A DNA stretch of 64,000 nucleotides, taken from NCBI GenBank assembly GCA_003116995.1, contig BDSL01000002.1:1448001-1512000 (forward strand), written 5' to 3'. Positions 36,301-50,800 of this stretch are shown in pieces. A model generated the notes under the pieces. It was given only the letters and a program-made list of their open reading frames with translations. It had not been told where the DNA came from and did not search any database. The translations under genes and the position numbers were made by a program. The stretch is from Yamagishiella unicocca (Eukaryota; Chlorophyta; Chlorophyceae; Chlamydomonadales; Volvocaceae). Position 1 is the first letter of the stretch; every line of letters starts with the position of its first letter.

Positions 36301-39300
36301 CCTGGGCAGTTAGCTCATTGCTCTGTGGTTTGCTAACCACCATGGCCATTCTCAGGTACCTCTTGCGGTTTGCTGCTGGCCCCAAAACATTCGGTATGGA
36401 TTATAAATATCATCGAAAGATCAAAGCGCAAGTCTTGTGCCATTTGGTCAAGGCACTGCACCTGTAGGACATGGCAAACCTGGGTGGCCCGCTCATTGCT
36501 CTGTGCTTTGCTAACCACCATGGCCATTTTCAGGTACCTCTTGCGGTTTGATGCTGGCCCCAAAAGTTTCGGTATGGATTATAAATATCATTGAAAGACC
36601 AAAGCGCAAGTCTTGTGCCATTTGGTCAAGGCACTGCACCTGTAGGACATGGCAAACCTGGGCAGTTAGCTCATTGCTCTGTGCTTAGCTAACCACCATG
36701 GCCATTTTCAGGTACCTCATGCGGTTTGCTGCTGGCCCCAAAACATTCGGTATGGATTATAAATATCATTTAAAGATCAAAGCGCAAGTTTGGTGCCATT
36801 CGGTTAAGGCACTGCACCTGTAGGACAAGGCAAACCTGGGCAGTTAGCTCATTGCTCTGTGGTTTGCTAACCACCATGGCCATTCTCAGGTACCTCTTGC
36901 GGTTTGCTGCTGGCCCCAAAACATTCGGTATGGATTATAAATATCATCGAAAGATCAAAGCGCAAGTCTTGTGCCATTTGGTCAAGGCACTGCACCTGTA
37001 GGACATGGCAAACCTGGGTGGCCCGCTCATTGCTCTGTGCTTAGCTAACCACCATGGCCATTTTCAGGTACCTCATGCGGTTTGCTGCTGGCCCCAAAAC
37101 TTTCGGTATGGATTATAAATATCATCGAAAGATCAAAGCGCAAGTTTGGTGCCATTTGGTCAAGGCACTACACCTGTAGGACAAGGCAAACCTGGGCAGT
37201 TAGCTCATTGCTCTGTGCTTAGCTAACCACCATGGCCATTTTCAGGTACCTCTTGCGGTTTGCTGCTGGCCCCAAAACTTTCGGTATGGATTATAAATAT
37301 CATTGAAAGATCAAAGCGCAAGTTTGGTGCATTTTGGTCAAGGCACTGCACCTGTAGGACAAGGCAAACCTGGGCAGTTAGCTCATTGCTCTGTTCTTAG
37401 CTAACCACCATGGCCATTTTCAGGTACCTCTTGCGGTTTGCTGCTGGCCCCAAAACTTTCGGTATTGATTATAAATATCATTGAAAGACCAAAGCGCAAG
37501 TTTGGTGCCATTTGGTCAAGGCACTGCACCTGTAGGACAAGGCAAACCTGGGCAGTTAGCTCATTGCTCTGTGGTTTGCTAACCACCATGGCCATTTTCA
37601 GGTACCTCTTGCGGTTTGCTGCTGGCCCCAAAACTTTCGGTATGGATTATAAATATCATCGAAAGACCAAAGCGCAAGTTTGGTGCCATTTGGTCAAGGC
37701 ACTGCACCTGTAGGACATGGCAAACCTGGGCGGCCCGCTTGTTGCTCTGTGCTTAGCTAACCACCATGGCCATTTTCAGGTACCTCATGCGGTTTGCTGC
37801 TGGCCCCAAAACATTCGGTATGGATTATAAATATCATTTAAAGATCAAAGCGCAAGTTTGGTGCCATTCGGTTAAGGCACTGCACCTGTAGGACAAGGCA
37901 AACCTGGGCAGTTAGCTCATTGCTCTGTGGTTTGCTAACCACCATGGCCATTTTCAGGTACCTCATGCGGTTTGCTGCTGGCCCCAAAACATTCGGTATG
38001 GATTATAAATATCATCGAAAGATCAAAGCGCAAGTCTTGTGCCATTTGGTCAAGGCACTGCACCTGTAGGACATGGCAAACCTGGGTGGCCCGCTCATTG
38101 CTCTGTGCTTAGCTAACCACCATGGCCATTTTCAGGTACCTCATGCGGTTTGCTGCTGGCCCCAAAACTTTCGGTATGGATTATAAATATCATCGAAAGA
38201 TCAAAGCGCAAGTTTGGTGCCATTTGGTCAAGGCACTGCACCTGTAGGACAAGGCAAACCTGGGCAGTTAGCTCATTGCTCTGTGGTTTGCTAACCACCA
38301 TGGCCATTTTCAGGTACCTCTTGCGGTTTGCTGCTGGCCCCAAAACTTTCGGTATGGATTATAAATATCATCGAAAGACCAAAGCGAAGTTGGTGCCATT
38401 TGTCAAGGACTGCACTGTAGGACTGGCAACTGGGCGGCCGCTTGTGCTCTGTGCTTAGCTAACCACCATGGCCATTTTCAGGTACCTCATGCGGTTTGCT
38501 GCTGGCCCCAAAACATTCGGTATGGATTATAAATATCATTTAAAGATCAAAGCGCAAGTTTGGTGCCATTCGGTTAAGGCACTGCACCTGTAGGACAAGG
38601 CAAACCTGGGCAGTTAGCTCATTGCTCTGTGGTTTGCTAACCACCATGGCCATTCTCAGGTACCTCTTGCGGTTTGCTGCTGGCCCCAAAACATTCGGTA
38701 TGGATTATAAATATCATCGAAAGATCAAAGCGCAAGTCTTGTGCCATTTGGTCAAGGCACTGCACCTGTAGGACATGGCAAACCTGGGTGGCCCGCTCAT
38801 TGCTCTGTGCTTAGCTAACCACCATGGCCATTTTCAGGTACCTCATGCGGTTTGCTGCTGGCCCCAAAACTTTCGGTATGGATTATAAATATCATCGAAA
38901 GATCAAAGCGCAAGTTTGGTGCCATTTGGTCAAGGCACTACACCTGTAGGACAAGGCAAACCTGGGCAGTTAGCTCATTGCTCTGTGCTTAGCTAACCAC
39001 CATGGCCATTTTCAGGTACCTCTTGCGGTTTGCTGCTGGCCCCAAAACTTTCGGTATGGATTATAAATATCATTGAAAGATCAAAGCGCAAGATTTTGGT
39101 CAAGGCACTGCACCTGTAGGACAAGGCAAACCTGGGCAGTTAGCTCATTGCTCTGTTCTTAGCTAACCACCATGGCCATTTTCAGGTACCTCTTGCGGTT
39201 TGCTGCTGGCCCCAAACTTTCGGTATTGATTATAAATATCATTGAAAGACCAAAGCGCAAGTTTGGTGCCATTTGGTCAAGGCACTGCACCTGTAGGACA

Positions 39301-39500
39301 AGGCAAACCTGGGCAGTTAGCTCATTGCTCTGTGGTTTGCTAACCACCATGGCCATTTTCAGGTACCTCTTGCGGTTTGCTGCTGGCCCCAAACTTTCGG
39401 TATGGATTATAAATATCATCGAAAGACCAAAGCGCAAGTTTGGTGCCATTTGGTCAAGGCACTGCACCTGTAGGACATGGCAAACCTGGGCGCCCGCTGT
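33361..39500. repeat. Satellite block B1, right of the Ty3 patch
   Basis: Continuation of the same higher-order pattern in register with the left side once the insert is removed. Matching sites recur every 1068 bp (34,019 to 35,087; 34,197 to 35,265) and 534 bp (35,799 to 36,333), and at 712 bp near 37,401-38,113. GTGGTTTGCTAACC and GGGTGGCCCGCTC variants mark monomers within the unit. Confidence 0.95.
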
Positions 39501-42500
39501 TGCTCTGTGCTTAGCTAACCACCATGGCCATTTTCAGGTACCTCTTGCGGTTTGCTGCTGGCCCCAAAACTTTCGGTATGGATTATAAATATCATCGAAA
39601 GATCAAAGCGCAAGTTTGGTGCCATTTGGTCAAGGCACTACACCTGTAGGACAAGGCAAACCTGGGCAGTTAGCTCATTGCTCTGTGCTTAGCTAACCAC
39701 CATGGCCATTTTCAGGTACCTCTTGCGGTTTGCTGCTGGCCCCAAAACTTTCGGTATGGATTATAAATATCATTGAAAGATCAAAGCGCAAGTTTGGTGC
39801 CATTTGGTCAAGGCACTGCACCTGTAGGACAAGGCAAACCTGGGCAGTTAGCTCATTGCTCTGTTCTTAGCTAACCACCATGGCCATTTTCAGGTACCTC
39901 TTGCGGTTTGCTGCTGGCCCCAAAACTTTCGGTATGGATTATAAATATCATCGAAAGATCAAAGCGCAAGTTTGGTGCCATTTGGTCAAGGCACTGCACC
40001 TGTAGGACAAGGCAAACCTGGGCAGTTAGCTCATTGCTCTGTGCTTAGCTAACCACCATGGCCATTTTCAGGTACCTCTTGCGGTTTGCTGCTGGCCCCA
40101 AAACTTTCGGTATGGATTATAAATATCATCGAAAGATCAAAGCGCAAGTTTGGTGCCATTTGGTCAAGGCACTGCACCTGTAGGACAAGGCAAACCTGGG
40201 CAGTTAGCTCATTGCTCTGTGCTTAGCTAACCACCATGGCCATTTTCAGGTACCTCTTGCGGTTTGCTGCTGGCCCCAAAACTTTCGGTATGGATTATAA
40301 ATATCATTGAAAGACCAAAGCGCAAGTTTGGTGCCATTTGGTCAAGGCACTGCACCTGTAGGACAAGGCAAACCTGGGCAGTTAGCTCATTGCTCTGTGC
40401 TTAGCTAACCACCATGGCCATTTTCAGGTACCTCTTGCGGTTTGCTGCTGGCCCCAAAACTTTCGGTATGGATTATAAATATCATCGAAAGATCAAAGCG
40501 CAAGTTTGGTGCCATTTGGTCAAGGCACTGCACCTGTAGGACAAGGCAAACCTGGGCAGTTAGCTCATTGCTCTGTGCTTAGCTAACCACCATGGCCATT
40601 TTCAGGTACCTCTTGCGGTTTGCTGCTGGCCCCAAAACTTTCGGTATGGATTATAAATATCATCGAAAGATCAAAGCGCAAGTTTGGTGCCATTTGGTCA
40701 AGGCACTGCACCTGTAGGACAAGGCAAACCTGGGCAGTTAGCTCATTGCTCTGTGCTTAGCTAACCACCATGGCCATTTTCAGGTACCTCTTGCGGTTTG
40801 CTGCTGGCCCCAAAACTTTCGGTATGGATTATAAATATCATCGAAAGATCAAAGCGCAAGTTTGGTGCCATTTGGTCAAGGCACTGCACCTGTAGGACAT
40901 GGCAAACCTGGGCAGTTAGCTCATTGCTCTGTGCTTAGCTAACCACCATGGCCATTTTCAGGTACCTCTTGCGGTTTGCTGCTGGCCCCAAAACTTTCGG
41001 TATGGATTATAAATATCATCGAAAGATCAAAGCGCAAGTTTGGTGCCATTTGGTCAAGGCACTGCACCTGTAGGACAAGGCAAACCTGGGCAGCCGCTGT
41101 TGCTCTGTGCTTAGCTAACCACCATGGCCATTTTCAGGTACCTCTTGCGGTTTGCTGCTGGCCCCAAAACTTTCGGTATGGATTATAAATATCATGAAAG
41201 ATCAAAGCGCAAGTTTGTGCCATTTGGTCAAGGCACTGCACCTGTAGGACATGGCAAACCTGGGCAGTTAGCTCATTGCTCTGTGCTTAGCTAACCACCA
41301 TGGCCATTTTCAGGTACCTCTTGCGGTTTGCTGCTGGCCCCAAAACTTTCGGTATGGATTATAAATATCATCGAAAGATCAAAGCGCAAGTTTGGTGCCA
41401 TTTGGTCAAGGCACTGCACCTGTAGGACAAGGCAAACCTGGGCAGTAGCTCATTGCTCTGTGCTTAGCTAACCACCATGGCCATTTTCAGGTACCTCTTG
41501 CGGTTTGCTGCTGGCCCCAAAACTTTCGGTATGGATTATAAATATCATGAAAGATCAAAGCGCAAGTTTGGTGCCATTTGGTCAAGGCACTGCACCTGTA
41601 GGACATGGCAAACCTGGGCAGTTAGCTCATTGCTCTGTGCTTAGCTAACCACCATGGCCATTTTCAGGTACCTCTTGCGGTTTGCTGCTGGCCCCAAAAC
41701 TTTCGGTATGGATTATAAATATCATCGAAAGATCAAAGCGCAAGTTTGGTGCCATTTGGTCAAGGCACTGCACCTGTAGGACAAGGCAAACCTGGGCAGT
41801 TGCTCATTGCTCTGTGCTTAGCTAACCACCATGGCCATTTTCAGGTACCTCTTGCGGTTTGCTGCTGGCCCCAAAACTTTCGGTATGGATTATAAATATC
41901 ATCGAAAGATCAAAGCGCAAGTTTGGTGCCATTTGGTCAAGGCACTGCACCTGTAGGACAAGGCAAACCTGGGCAGTTAGCTCATTGCTCTGTGCTTAGC
42001 TAACCACCATGGCCATTTTCAGGTACCTCTTGCGGTTTGCTGCTGGCCCCAAAACTTTCGGTATGGATTATAAATATCATCGAAAGATCAAAGCGCAAGT
42101 TTGGTGCCATTTGGTCAAGGCACTGCACCTGTAGGACAAGGCAAACCTGGGCAGTTAGCTCATTGCTCTGTGCTTAGCTAACCACCATGGCCATTTTCAG
42201 GTACCTCTTGCGGTTTGCTGCTGGCCCCAAAACTTTCGGTATGGATTATAAATATCATCGAAAGATCAAAGCGCAAGTTTGGTGCCATTTGGTCAAGGCA
42301 CTGCACCTGTAGGACAAGGCAAACCTGGGCAGTTAGCTCATTGCTCTGTGCTTAGCTAACCACCATGGCCATTTTCAGGTACCTCTTGCGGTTTGCTGCT
42401 GGCCCCAAAACTTTCGGTATGGATTATAAATATCATCGAAAGATCAAAGCGCAAGTTTGTGCCATTTGGTCAAGGCACTGCACCTGTAGGACAAGGCAAA

Positions 42501-43540
42501 CCTGGGCAGTTAGCTCATTGCTCTGTGCTTAGCTAACCACCATGGCCATTTTCAGGTACCTCTTGCGGTTTGCTGCTGGCCCCAAAACTTTCGGTATGGA
42601 TTATAAATATCATCGAAAGATCAAAGCGCAAGTTTGGTGCCATTTGGTCAAGGCACTGCACCTGTAGGACAAGGCAAACCTGGGCAGTTAGCTCATTGCT
42701 CTGTGCTTAGCTAACCACCATGGCCATTTTCAGGTACCTCTTGCGGTTTGCTGCTGGCCCCAAAACTTTCGGTATGGATTATAAATATCATCGAAAGATC
42801 AAAGCGCAAGTTTGGTGCCATTTGGTCAAGGCACTGCACCTGTAGGACAAGGCAAACCTGGGCAGTTAGCTCATTGCTCTGTGCTTAGCTAACCACCATG
42901 GCCATTTTCAGGTACCTCTTGCGGTTTGCTGCTGGCCCCAAAACTTTCGGTATGGATTATAAATATCATCGAAAGATCAAAGCGCAAGTTTGGTGCCATT
43001 TGGTCAAGGCACTGCACCTGTAGGACAAGGCAAACCTGGGCAGTTAGCTCATTGCTCTGTGCTTAGCTAACCACCATGGCCATTTTCAGGTACCTCTTGC
43101 GGTTTGCTGCTGGCCCCAAAACTTTCGGTATGGATTATAAATATCATCGAAAGATCAAAGCGCAAGTTTGGTGCCATTTGGTCAAGGCACTGCACCTGTA
43201 GGACAAGGCAAACCTGGGCAGTTAGCTCATTGCTCTGTGCTTAGCTAACCACCATGGCCATTTTCAGGTACCTCTTGCGGTTTGCTGCTGGCCCCAAAAC
43301 TTTCGGTATGGATTATAAATATCATCGAAAGATCAAAGCGCAAGTTTGGTGCCATTTGGTCAAGGCACTGCACCTGTAGGACAGGCAAACCTGGGCAGTT
43401 AGCTCATTGCTCTGTGCTTAGCTAACCACCATGGCCATTTTCAGGTACCTCTTGCGGTTTGCTGCTGGCCCCAAAACTTTCGGTATGGATTATAAATATC
43501 ATCGAAAGATCAAAGCGCAAGTTTGGTGCCATTTGGTCAA
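39501..43540. repeat. Satellite block B2, nearly homogeneous 178 bp monomers
   Basis: About 22 consecutive monomers are almost identical (CAGTTAGCTCATT, GTGCTTAGCTAACC, GGTATGGATTATAAATATC, ATCGAAAGATC), with only single-base losses between copies. No higher-order unit is needed to describe it. This is the most uniform part of the array. Confidence 0.93.
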
Positions 43541-46500
43541 GGCACTCACCTGTAGGACAGGCAAACCTGGGCAGTTGCTCATTGCTCTGTGCTTAGCTAA
43601 CCACCATGGCCATTTTCAGGTACCTCTTGCGGTTTGCTGCTGGCCCCAAAACTTTCGGTATGGATTATAAATATCATCGAAAGATCAAAGCGCAAGTTTG
43701 TGCCATTTGGTCAAGGCACTGCACCTGTAGGACAAGGCAAACCTGGGCAGTTAGCTCATTGCTCTGTGCTTAGCTAACCACCATGGCCATTTTCAGGTAC
43801 CTCTGCGGTTTGCTGCTGGCCCCAAAACTTTCGGTATGGATTATAAATATCATCGAAAGATCAAAGCGCAAGTTTGGTGCCATTTGGTCAAGGCACTGCA
43901 CCTGTAGGACATGGCAAACCTGGGCAGCCGCTTTGCTCTGTGCTTAGCTAACCACCATGGCCATTTTCAGGTACCTCTTGCGGTTTGCTGCTGGCCCAAA
44001 ACTTTCGGTATGATTATAAATATCATTGAAAGATCAAAGCGCAAGTTTGGTGCCATTTGGTCAAGGCACTGCACCTGTAGGACAAGGCAAACCTGGGCGG
44101 ACTCATTGCTCTGTGCTTTGCTAACCACCATGGCCATTTTCAGGTACCTCTTGCGGTTTGCTGCTGGCCCCAAAACTTTCGGTATGGATTATAAATATCA
44201 TTGAAAGATCAAAGCGCAAGTTTGGTGCATTTGGTCAAGGCACTGCACCTGTAGGACATAGGCAAACCTGGGCGTGTCCGCTCAGTTGCTCTGTGCTTAG
44301 CTTAACCACCATGGCCATTTTCAGGTACCTCTTGCGGTTTGCTGCTGGCCCCAAACTTTCGGTATCCAAAGGTACCTCATGCGGTTTGAGGCCATCCAAA
44401 ACTTTCGGTATGGATTATAAGGCACTGCACCTGTAGGACAAGGCAAACCTGGGCAAAGATCAAAGCGCAAGTTTGTGCCATTTGGTCAAGGCACTGCACC
44501 TGTAGGACAAGGCAAACCTGGGCAGGGCCAGGTACCTCTTGCGGTTTGCTGCTGGCCCCAAAACTTTCGGTATGGATTATAAATATCATCAAAGCGCAAA
44601 TTATGCAACAGCACCTGCAGTTAGCTCATTGCTCTGTGCTTAGCTAACCACCATGGCCATTTTCAGGTACCTCTTGCGGTTTGCTGCTGGCCCCAAAACT
44701 TTCGGTATGGATTATAAATATCATCGAAAGATCAAAGCGCAAGTTTGGTGCCATTTGGTCAAGGCACTGGGCAGTGTAGGACAAGCGCAAACCGGTGGGC
44801 AGTTATGCTGCATTAGGACAAGGCAAACCTGGGCAGTTAGCTCATTGCTCTAGCTAACCACCATGGCCATTTTCAGTACCTCTTGCGGTTTGCTGCTGGC
44901 CCCAAAACTTTCGGTATGGATTATAAATATCATGAAAGATCAAAGCGCAAGTTTGGTGCCATTTGGTCAAGGCACTGCACCTGTAGGACAGGCAAACCTG
45001 GGCAGTTAGCTCATTGCTCTGTGCTTAGCTAACCACCATGGGCCATTTTCAGGTACCTCTTGCGGTTTGCTGCTGGCCCCAAAACTTTCGGTATGGATTA
45101 TAAATATCATTGAAAGATCAAAGCGCAAGTTTGGTGCCATTTGGTCAAGGCACTGCACCTGTAGGACAAGGCAAACCTGGGCAGCCCGCTCATTGCTCTG
45201 TGCTTAGCTAACCACCATGGCCATTTCAGGTACCTCTTGCGGTTTGCTGCTGGCCCCAAAAACTTTCGGTATGGATTATAAATATCATTGGAAAGATCAA
45301 AGCGCAAGTTTGTGCCATTTGGTCAAGGCACTGCACCTGTAGGACAAGGCAAACCTGGGCAGTTAGCTCGTTGCTCTGTGCTTAGCTAACCACCATGGCC
45401 ATTTTCAGGTACCTCTTGCGGTTTGCTGCTGGCCCCAAAACTTCGGTATGGATTATAAATATCATGAAAGATCAAAGCGCAAGTTTGGTGCCATTTGGTC
45501 AAGGCACTGCACCTGTAGGACAAGGCAAACCTGGGCAGTTAGCTCGTTGCTCTGTGCTTGCTAACCACCATGGCCATTTTCAGGTACCTCTTGCGGTTTG
45601 CTGCTGGCCCCAAAACTTTCGGTATGGATTATAAATATCATTGAAAGACCAAAGCGCAAGTTTGGTGCCATTTGGTCAAGGCACTGCACCTGTAGGACAA
45701 GGCAAACCTGGGCAGCCCGCTCGTTGCTCTGTGCTTAGCTAACCACCATGGCCATTTTCATACCTGCGGTTTGCTGCTGGCCCCAAAACTTCGGTATGGA
45801 TTATAAATATCATCGAAAGATCAAAGCGCAAGTTGGTGCCATTTGGTCAAGGCACTGCACCTGTAGGACAAGGCAAACCTGGGCAGTTAGCTCATTGCTC
45901 TGTGCTTAGCTAACCACCATGGCCATTTTCAGGTACCTCTTGCGGTTTGCTGCTGGCCCCAAAACTTTCGGTATGGATTATAAATATCATGAAAGATCAA
46001 AGCGCAAGTTTGGTGCCATTTGGTCAAGGCACTGCACCTGTAGGACAAGGCAAACCTGGGCCGCTCGTTGCTCTGTGCTTAGCTAACCACCATGGCCATT
46101 TTCAGGTACCTCTTGCGGGTTTGCTGCTGGCCCCAAAACTTTCGGTATGGATTATAAATATCATCGAAAGATCAAAGCGCAAGTTTGGTGCCATTTGGTC
46201 AAGGCACTGCACCTGTAGGACAAGGCAAACCTGGGCAGGCTCATTGCTCTGTGCTTAGCTAACCACCATGGCCATTTTCAGGTACCTCTTGCGGTTTGCT
46301 GCTGGCCCCAAAACTTTCGGTATGGATTATAAATATCATCGAAAGATCAAAGCGCAAGTTGTGCCATTGGTCAAGGCACTGCACCTGTAGGACAGGCAAA
46401 CCTGGGCAGGCTCGTTGCTCTGTGCTTAGCTAACCACCATGGCCATTTTCAGGTACCTCTTGCGGTTTGCTGCTGGCCCCAAAACTTTCGGTATGGATAT

Positions 46501-49500
46501 AAATATCATGAAAGACCAAAGCGCAAGTTTGGTGCCATTTGGTCAAGGCACTGCACCTGTAGGACAAGGCAAACCTGGCGTCGCTCGGCGCTACAGTTAG
46601 TCCTCTTGCTCTGTGCCTTAGAAAACTAAAGACACCATGGCCATTTTCAGGTACTCTATGCGGTTTGCTGCTGGCCCCCAAAAACTTTCGGTATGGATTA
46701 TAAATATCATCGAAAGATCAAAGCGCAAGTTTGGTGCCATTTGGTCAAGGCACTGCACCTGTAGGACAAGGCAAACCTGGGGCGCCGCTCGTTGCTCTGT
46801 GCTTAGCTAACCACCATGGCCATTTTCAGGTACCTCTTGCGGTTTGCTGCTGGCCCCAAAACTTTCGGTATGGATTATAAATATCATCGAAAGATCAAAG
46901 CGCAAGTTTGGTGCCATTTGGTCAAGGCACTGCACCTGTAGGACAGGCAAACCTGGGCAGCCGCTCGTTGCTCTGTGCTTAGCTAACCACCATGGCCATT
47001 TTCAGGTACCTCTTGCGGTTTGCTGCTGGCCCCAAAACTTTCGGTATGGATTATAAATATCATCGAAAGATCAAAGCGCAAGTTTGGTGCCATTTGGTCA
47101 AGGCACTGCACCTGTAGGACAAGGCAAACCTGGGCAGTTGCTTTGCTCTGTGCTTAGCTAACCACCATGGCCATTTTCAGGTACCTCTTGCGGTTTGCTG
47201 CTGGCCCCAAAACTTTCGGTATGGATTATAAATATCATCGAAAGACCAAAGCGCAAGTTTGGTGCCATTTGGTCAAGGCACTGCACCTGTAGGACAAGGC
47301 AAACCTGGGCAGCCCGCTCGTTGCTCTGTGCTTAGCTAACCACCATGGCCATTTTCAGGTACCTCTTGCGGTTTGCTGCTGGCCCCAAAACTTTCGGTAT
47401 GGATTATAAATATCATCGAAAGATCAAAGCGCAAGTTTGTGCCATTTGGTCAAGGCACTGCACCTGTAGGACATGGCAAACCTGGGCGGCCCGCTCGTTG
47501 CTCTGTGCTTAGCTAACCACCATGGCCATTTTCAGGTACTCTGCGGTTTGCTGCTGGCCCCAAAACTTTCGGTATGGATTATAAATATCATCGAAAGATC
47601 CAAAGCGCAAGTCTTGTGGTGCCATTTGGTCAAGGCACCTGCACCTGTAGGACAGGCAACCTGGGCGGCCGCTCGTTGCTCTGTGCTTAGCTAACCACCA
47701 TGGCCATTTTCAGGTACCTCTGCGGTTTGCTGCTGGCCCAAAACTTCGTATGATTATAAATATCATCGAAGATCAAAGCGCAAGTTTGGTGCCATTTGGT
47801 CAAGGCACTGCACCTGTAGGACAAGGCAAACCTGGGCAGCCGCTTTGCCTGTGCTTTAGCTAACCACCATGGCCATTTTCAGGTACCTCTTGCGGTTTGC
47901 TGCTGGCCCCAAAATTCGGTATGGATTATAAATATCATCGAAAGACAAAGCGCAAGTTTGTGCCATTTGGTCAAGGCACTGCACCTGTAGGACAGGCAAA
48001 CCTGGGCAGCCGCTCGTTGCTCTGTGCTTAGCTAACCACCATGGCCATTTTCAGGTACCTCTTGCGGTTTGCTGCTGGCCCCAAAACTTTCGGATTTGGA
48101 TTATAAATATCATCGAAAGATCAAAGCGCAAGTCTTGTGCCATTTGGTCAAGGCACTGCACCTGTAGGACAAGGCAAACTGGGCGGCCCGCTCGTTGCTC
48201 TGTGCTTAGCTAACCACCATGGCCATTTTCAGGTACCTCTGCGGTTTGCTGCTGGCCCCAAAACTTTCGGTATGGATTATAAATATCATCGAAAGACAAA
48301 GCGCAAGTTTGGTGCCATTTGGTCAAGGCACTGCACCTGTAGGACAAGGCAAACCTGGGCAGGCCGCTCGTTGCTCTGTGCTTAGCTAACCACCATGGCC
48401 ATTTTCAGGTACCTCTTGCGGTTTGCTGCTGGCCCCAAAACTTTCGGTATTGGATTATAAATATCATCGAAAGATCAAAGCGCAAGTTTGGTGCCATTTT
48501 GTCAAGGCACTGCACCTGTAGGACATGGCAAACCTGGGCAGCCCGCTTGTTGCTCTGTGCTTAGCTAACCACCATGGCCATTTCAGGTACCTCTTGCGGT
48601 TTGCTGCTGGCCCCAAACTTTCGGTATGGATTATAAATATCATCGAAAGACCAAAGCGCAAGTCTTGTGCCATTTGGTCAAGGCACTGCACCTGTAGACA
48701 ATGGGCCCAAACCCTGGGCCAGCCCTGCTCCTTTGTTGCTCTGTGCTTAGCTTAAACCACCAGTGGCCATTTTCAGGGTACCTCTTTGCGGGTTTGCTGC
48801 TGGCCCCAAAACTTTCGGTATGGATTATAAATATCATCGAAAGACCAAAGCGCAAGTCTTGTGCCATTTGGTCAAGGCACTGCACCTGTAGGACAGGCAA
48901 ACCTGGGCGGCCCGCTCGTTGCTCTGTGCTTACTAACCACCATGGCCATTTTCAGGTACCTCTTGCGGTTTGTTGCTGGCCCCAAACTTTCGGTATGTAT
49001 TATAAATATCATCGAAAGATCAAGCGCAAGTCTTGTGCATTTGTCAAGGCACTGCACCTGTAGGACATGGCAAACCTGGGCAGCCCGCTTGTTGCTCTGT
49101 GCTTAGCTAACCACCATGGCCATTTTCAGGTACCTCTTGCGGTTTGCTGCTGGCCCCAAAACTTTCGGTATGGATTATAAATATATCATTGAAAGACCCA
49201 AAGCGCAAATGGTCTTGTGCCATTTGGTCAAGGCCACTGCACCCTGTAGGACAAGGCAAACCTGGGCGGCCCGCTCGTTGCTCTGTGCTTAGCTAACCAC
49301 CATGGCCATTTTTCAGGTACCTCTTGCGGTTTGCTGCTGGCCCCCAAAACTTCCGGTATGGATTATAAATATCATCGAAAGATCAAAGCGCAAGTCTTGT
49401 GCCATTTGGTCAAGGCACTGCACCTGTAGGACAAGGCAAACCTGGGCAGCCCGCTTGTTGCTCTGTGCTTAGCTAACCACCATGGCCATTTTCAGGTACC

Positions 49501-50800
49501 TCTTGCGGTTTGCTGCTGGCCCCAAAACTTTCGGTATGGAATATAATATCATCGAAAGATCAAAGCGCAAGTCTTGTGCCATTTGGTCAAGGCACTGCAC
49601 CTGTAGGACAAGGCAAACCTGGGCAGCCCGCTTGTTGCTCTGTGCTTAGCTAACCACCATGGCCATTTTCAGGTACCTCTTGCGGTTTGCTGCTGGCCCC
49701 AAAACTTTCGGTATGGATTATAAATATCATCGAAAGATCAAAGCGCAAGTCTTGTGCCATTTGGTCAAGGCACTGCACCTGTAGGACAAGGCAAACCTGG
49801 GCGGCCCGCTCGTTGCTCTGTGCTTAGCTAACCACCATGGCCATTTTCAGGTACCTCTTGCGGTTTGCTGCTGGCCCCAAAACTTTCGGTATGGAATATA
49901 CATATCATCGAAAGATCAAAGCGCAAGTCTTGTGCCATTTGGTCAAGGCACTGCACCTGTAGGACAAGGCAAACCTGGGCAGCCCGCTTGTTGCTCTGTG
50001 CTTAGCTAACCACCATGGCCATTTTCAGGTACCTCTTGCGGTTTGCTGCTGGCCCCAAAACTTTCGGTATGGAATATAAATATCATCGAAAGATCAAAGC
50101 GCAAGTCTTGTGCCATTTGGTCAAGGCACTGCACCTGTAGGACAAGGCAAACCTGGGCAGCCCGCTTGTTGCTCTGTGCTTAGCTAACCACCATGGCCAT
50201 TTTCAGGTACCTCTTGCGGTTTGCTGCTGGCCCCAAAACTTTCGGTATGGATTATAAATATCATCGAAAGACCAAAGCGCAAGTCTTGTGCCATTTGGTC
50301 AAGGCACTGCACCTGTAGGACAAGGCAAACCTGGGCAGCCCGCTTGTTGCTCTGTGCTTAGCTAACCACCATGGCCATTTTCAGGTACCTCTTGCGGTTT
50401 GCTGCTGGCCCCAAAACTTTCGGTATGGATTATAAATATCATCGAAAGATCAAAGCGCAAGTCTTGTGCCATTTGGTCAAGGCACTGCACCTGTAGGACA
50501 AGGCAAACCTGGGCAGCCCGCTTGTTGCTCTGTGCTTAGCTAACCACCATGGCCATTTTCAGGTACCTCTTGCGGTTTGCTGCTGGCCCCAAAACTTTCG
50601 TATGGATTATAAATATCATCGAAAGACCAAAGCGCAAGTCTTGTGCCATTTGGTCAAGGCACTGCACCTGTAGGACAGGCAAACCTGGGCCGCTGTTGCT
50701 CTGTTTGCTAACCATGGCATTTCAGTACTCTTGCGTTTGCTGTGCCCAACTTTCGTATGGATTATAAATATATCGAAAGACAAAGCGCAAGTTGTGCCAT
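43541..50800. repeat. Satellite block with many small indels and scrambled monomers
   Basis: The same monomer continues, but most copies have 1-10 base losses or gains at differing places (TTGTGCC for TTGGTGCC, CTCTGCGG for CTCTTGCGG, doubled bases at 48,690-48,800, shrunken monomer at 50,690-50,770). At 44,360-44,640 pieces of monomers are joined out of order. In the right half CAGCCCGCTTGTT and GGCGGCCCGCTCGTT replace CAGTTAGCTCATT. Confidence 0.85.
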
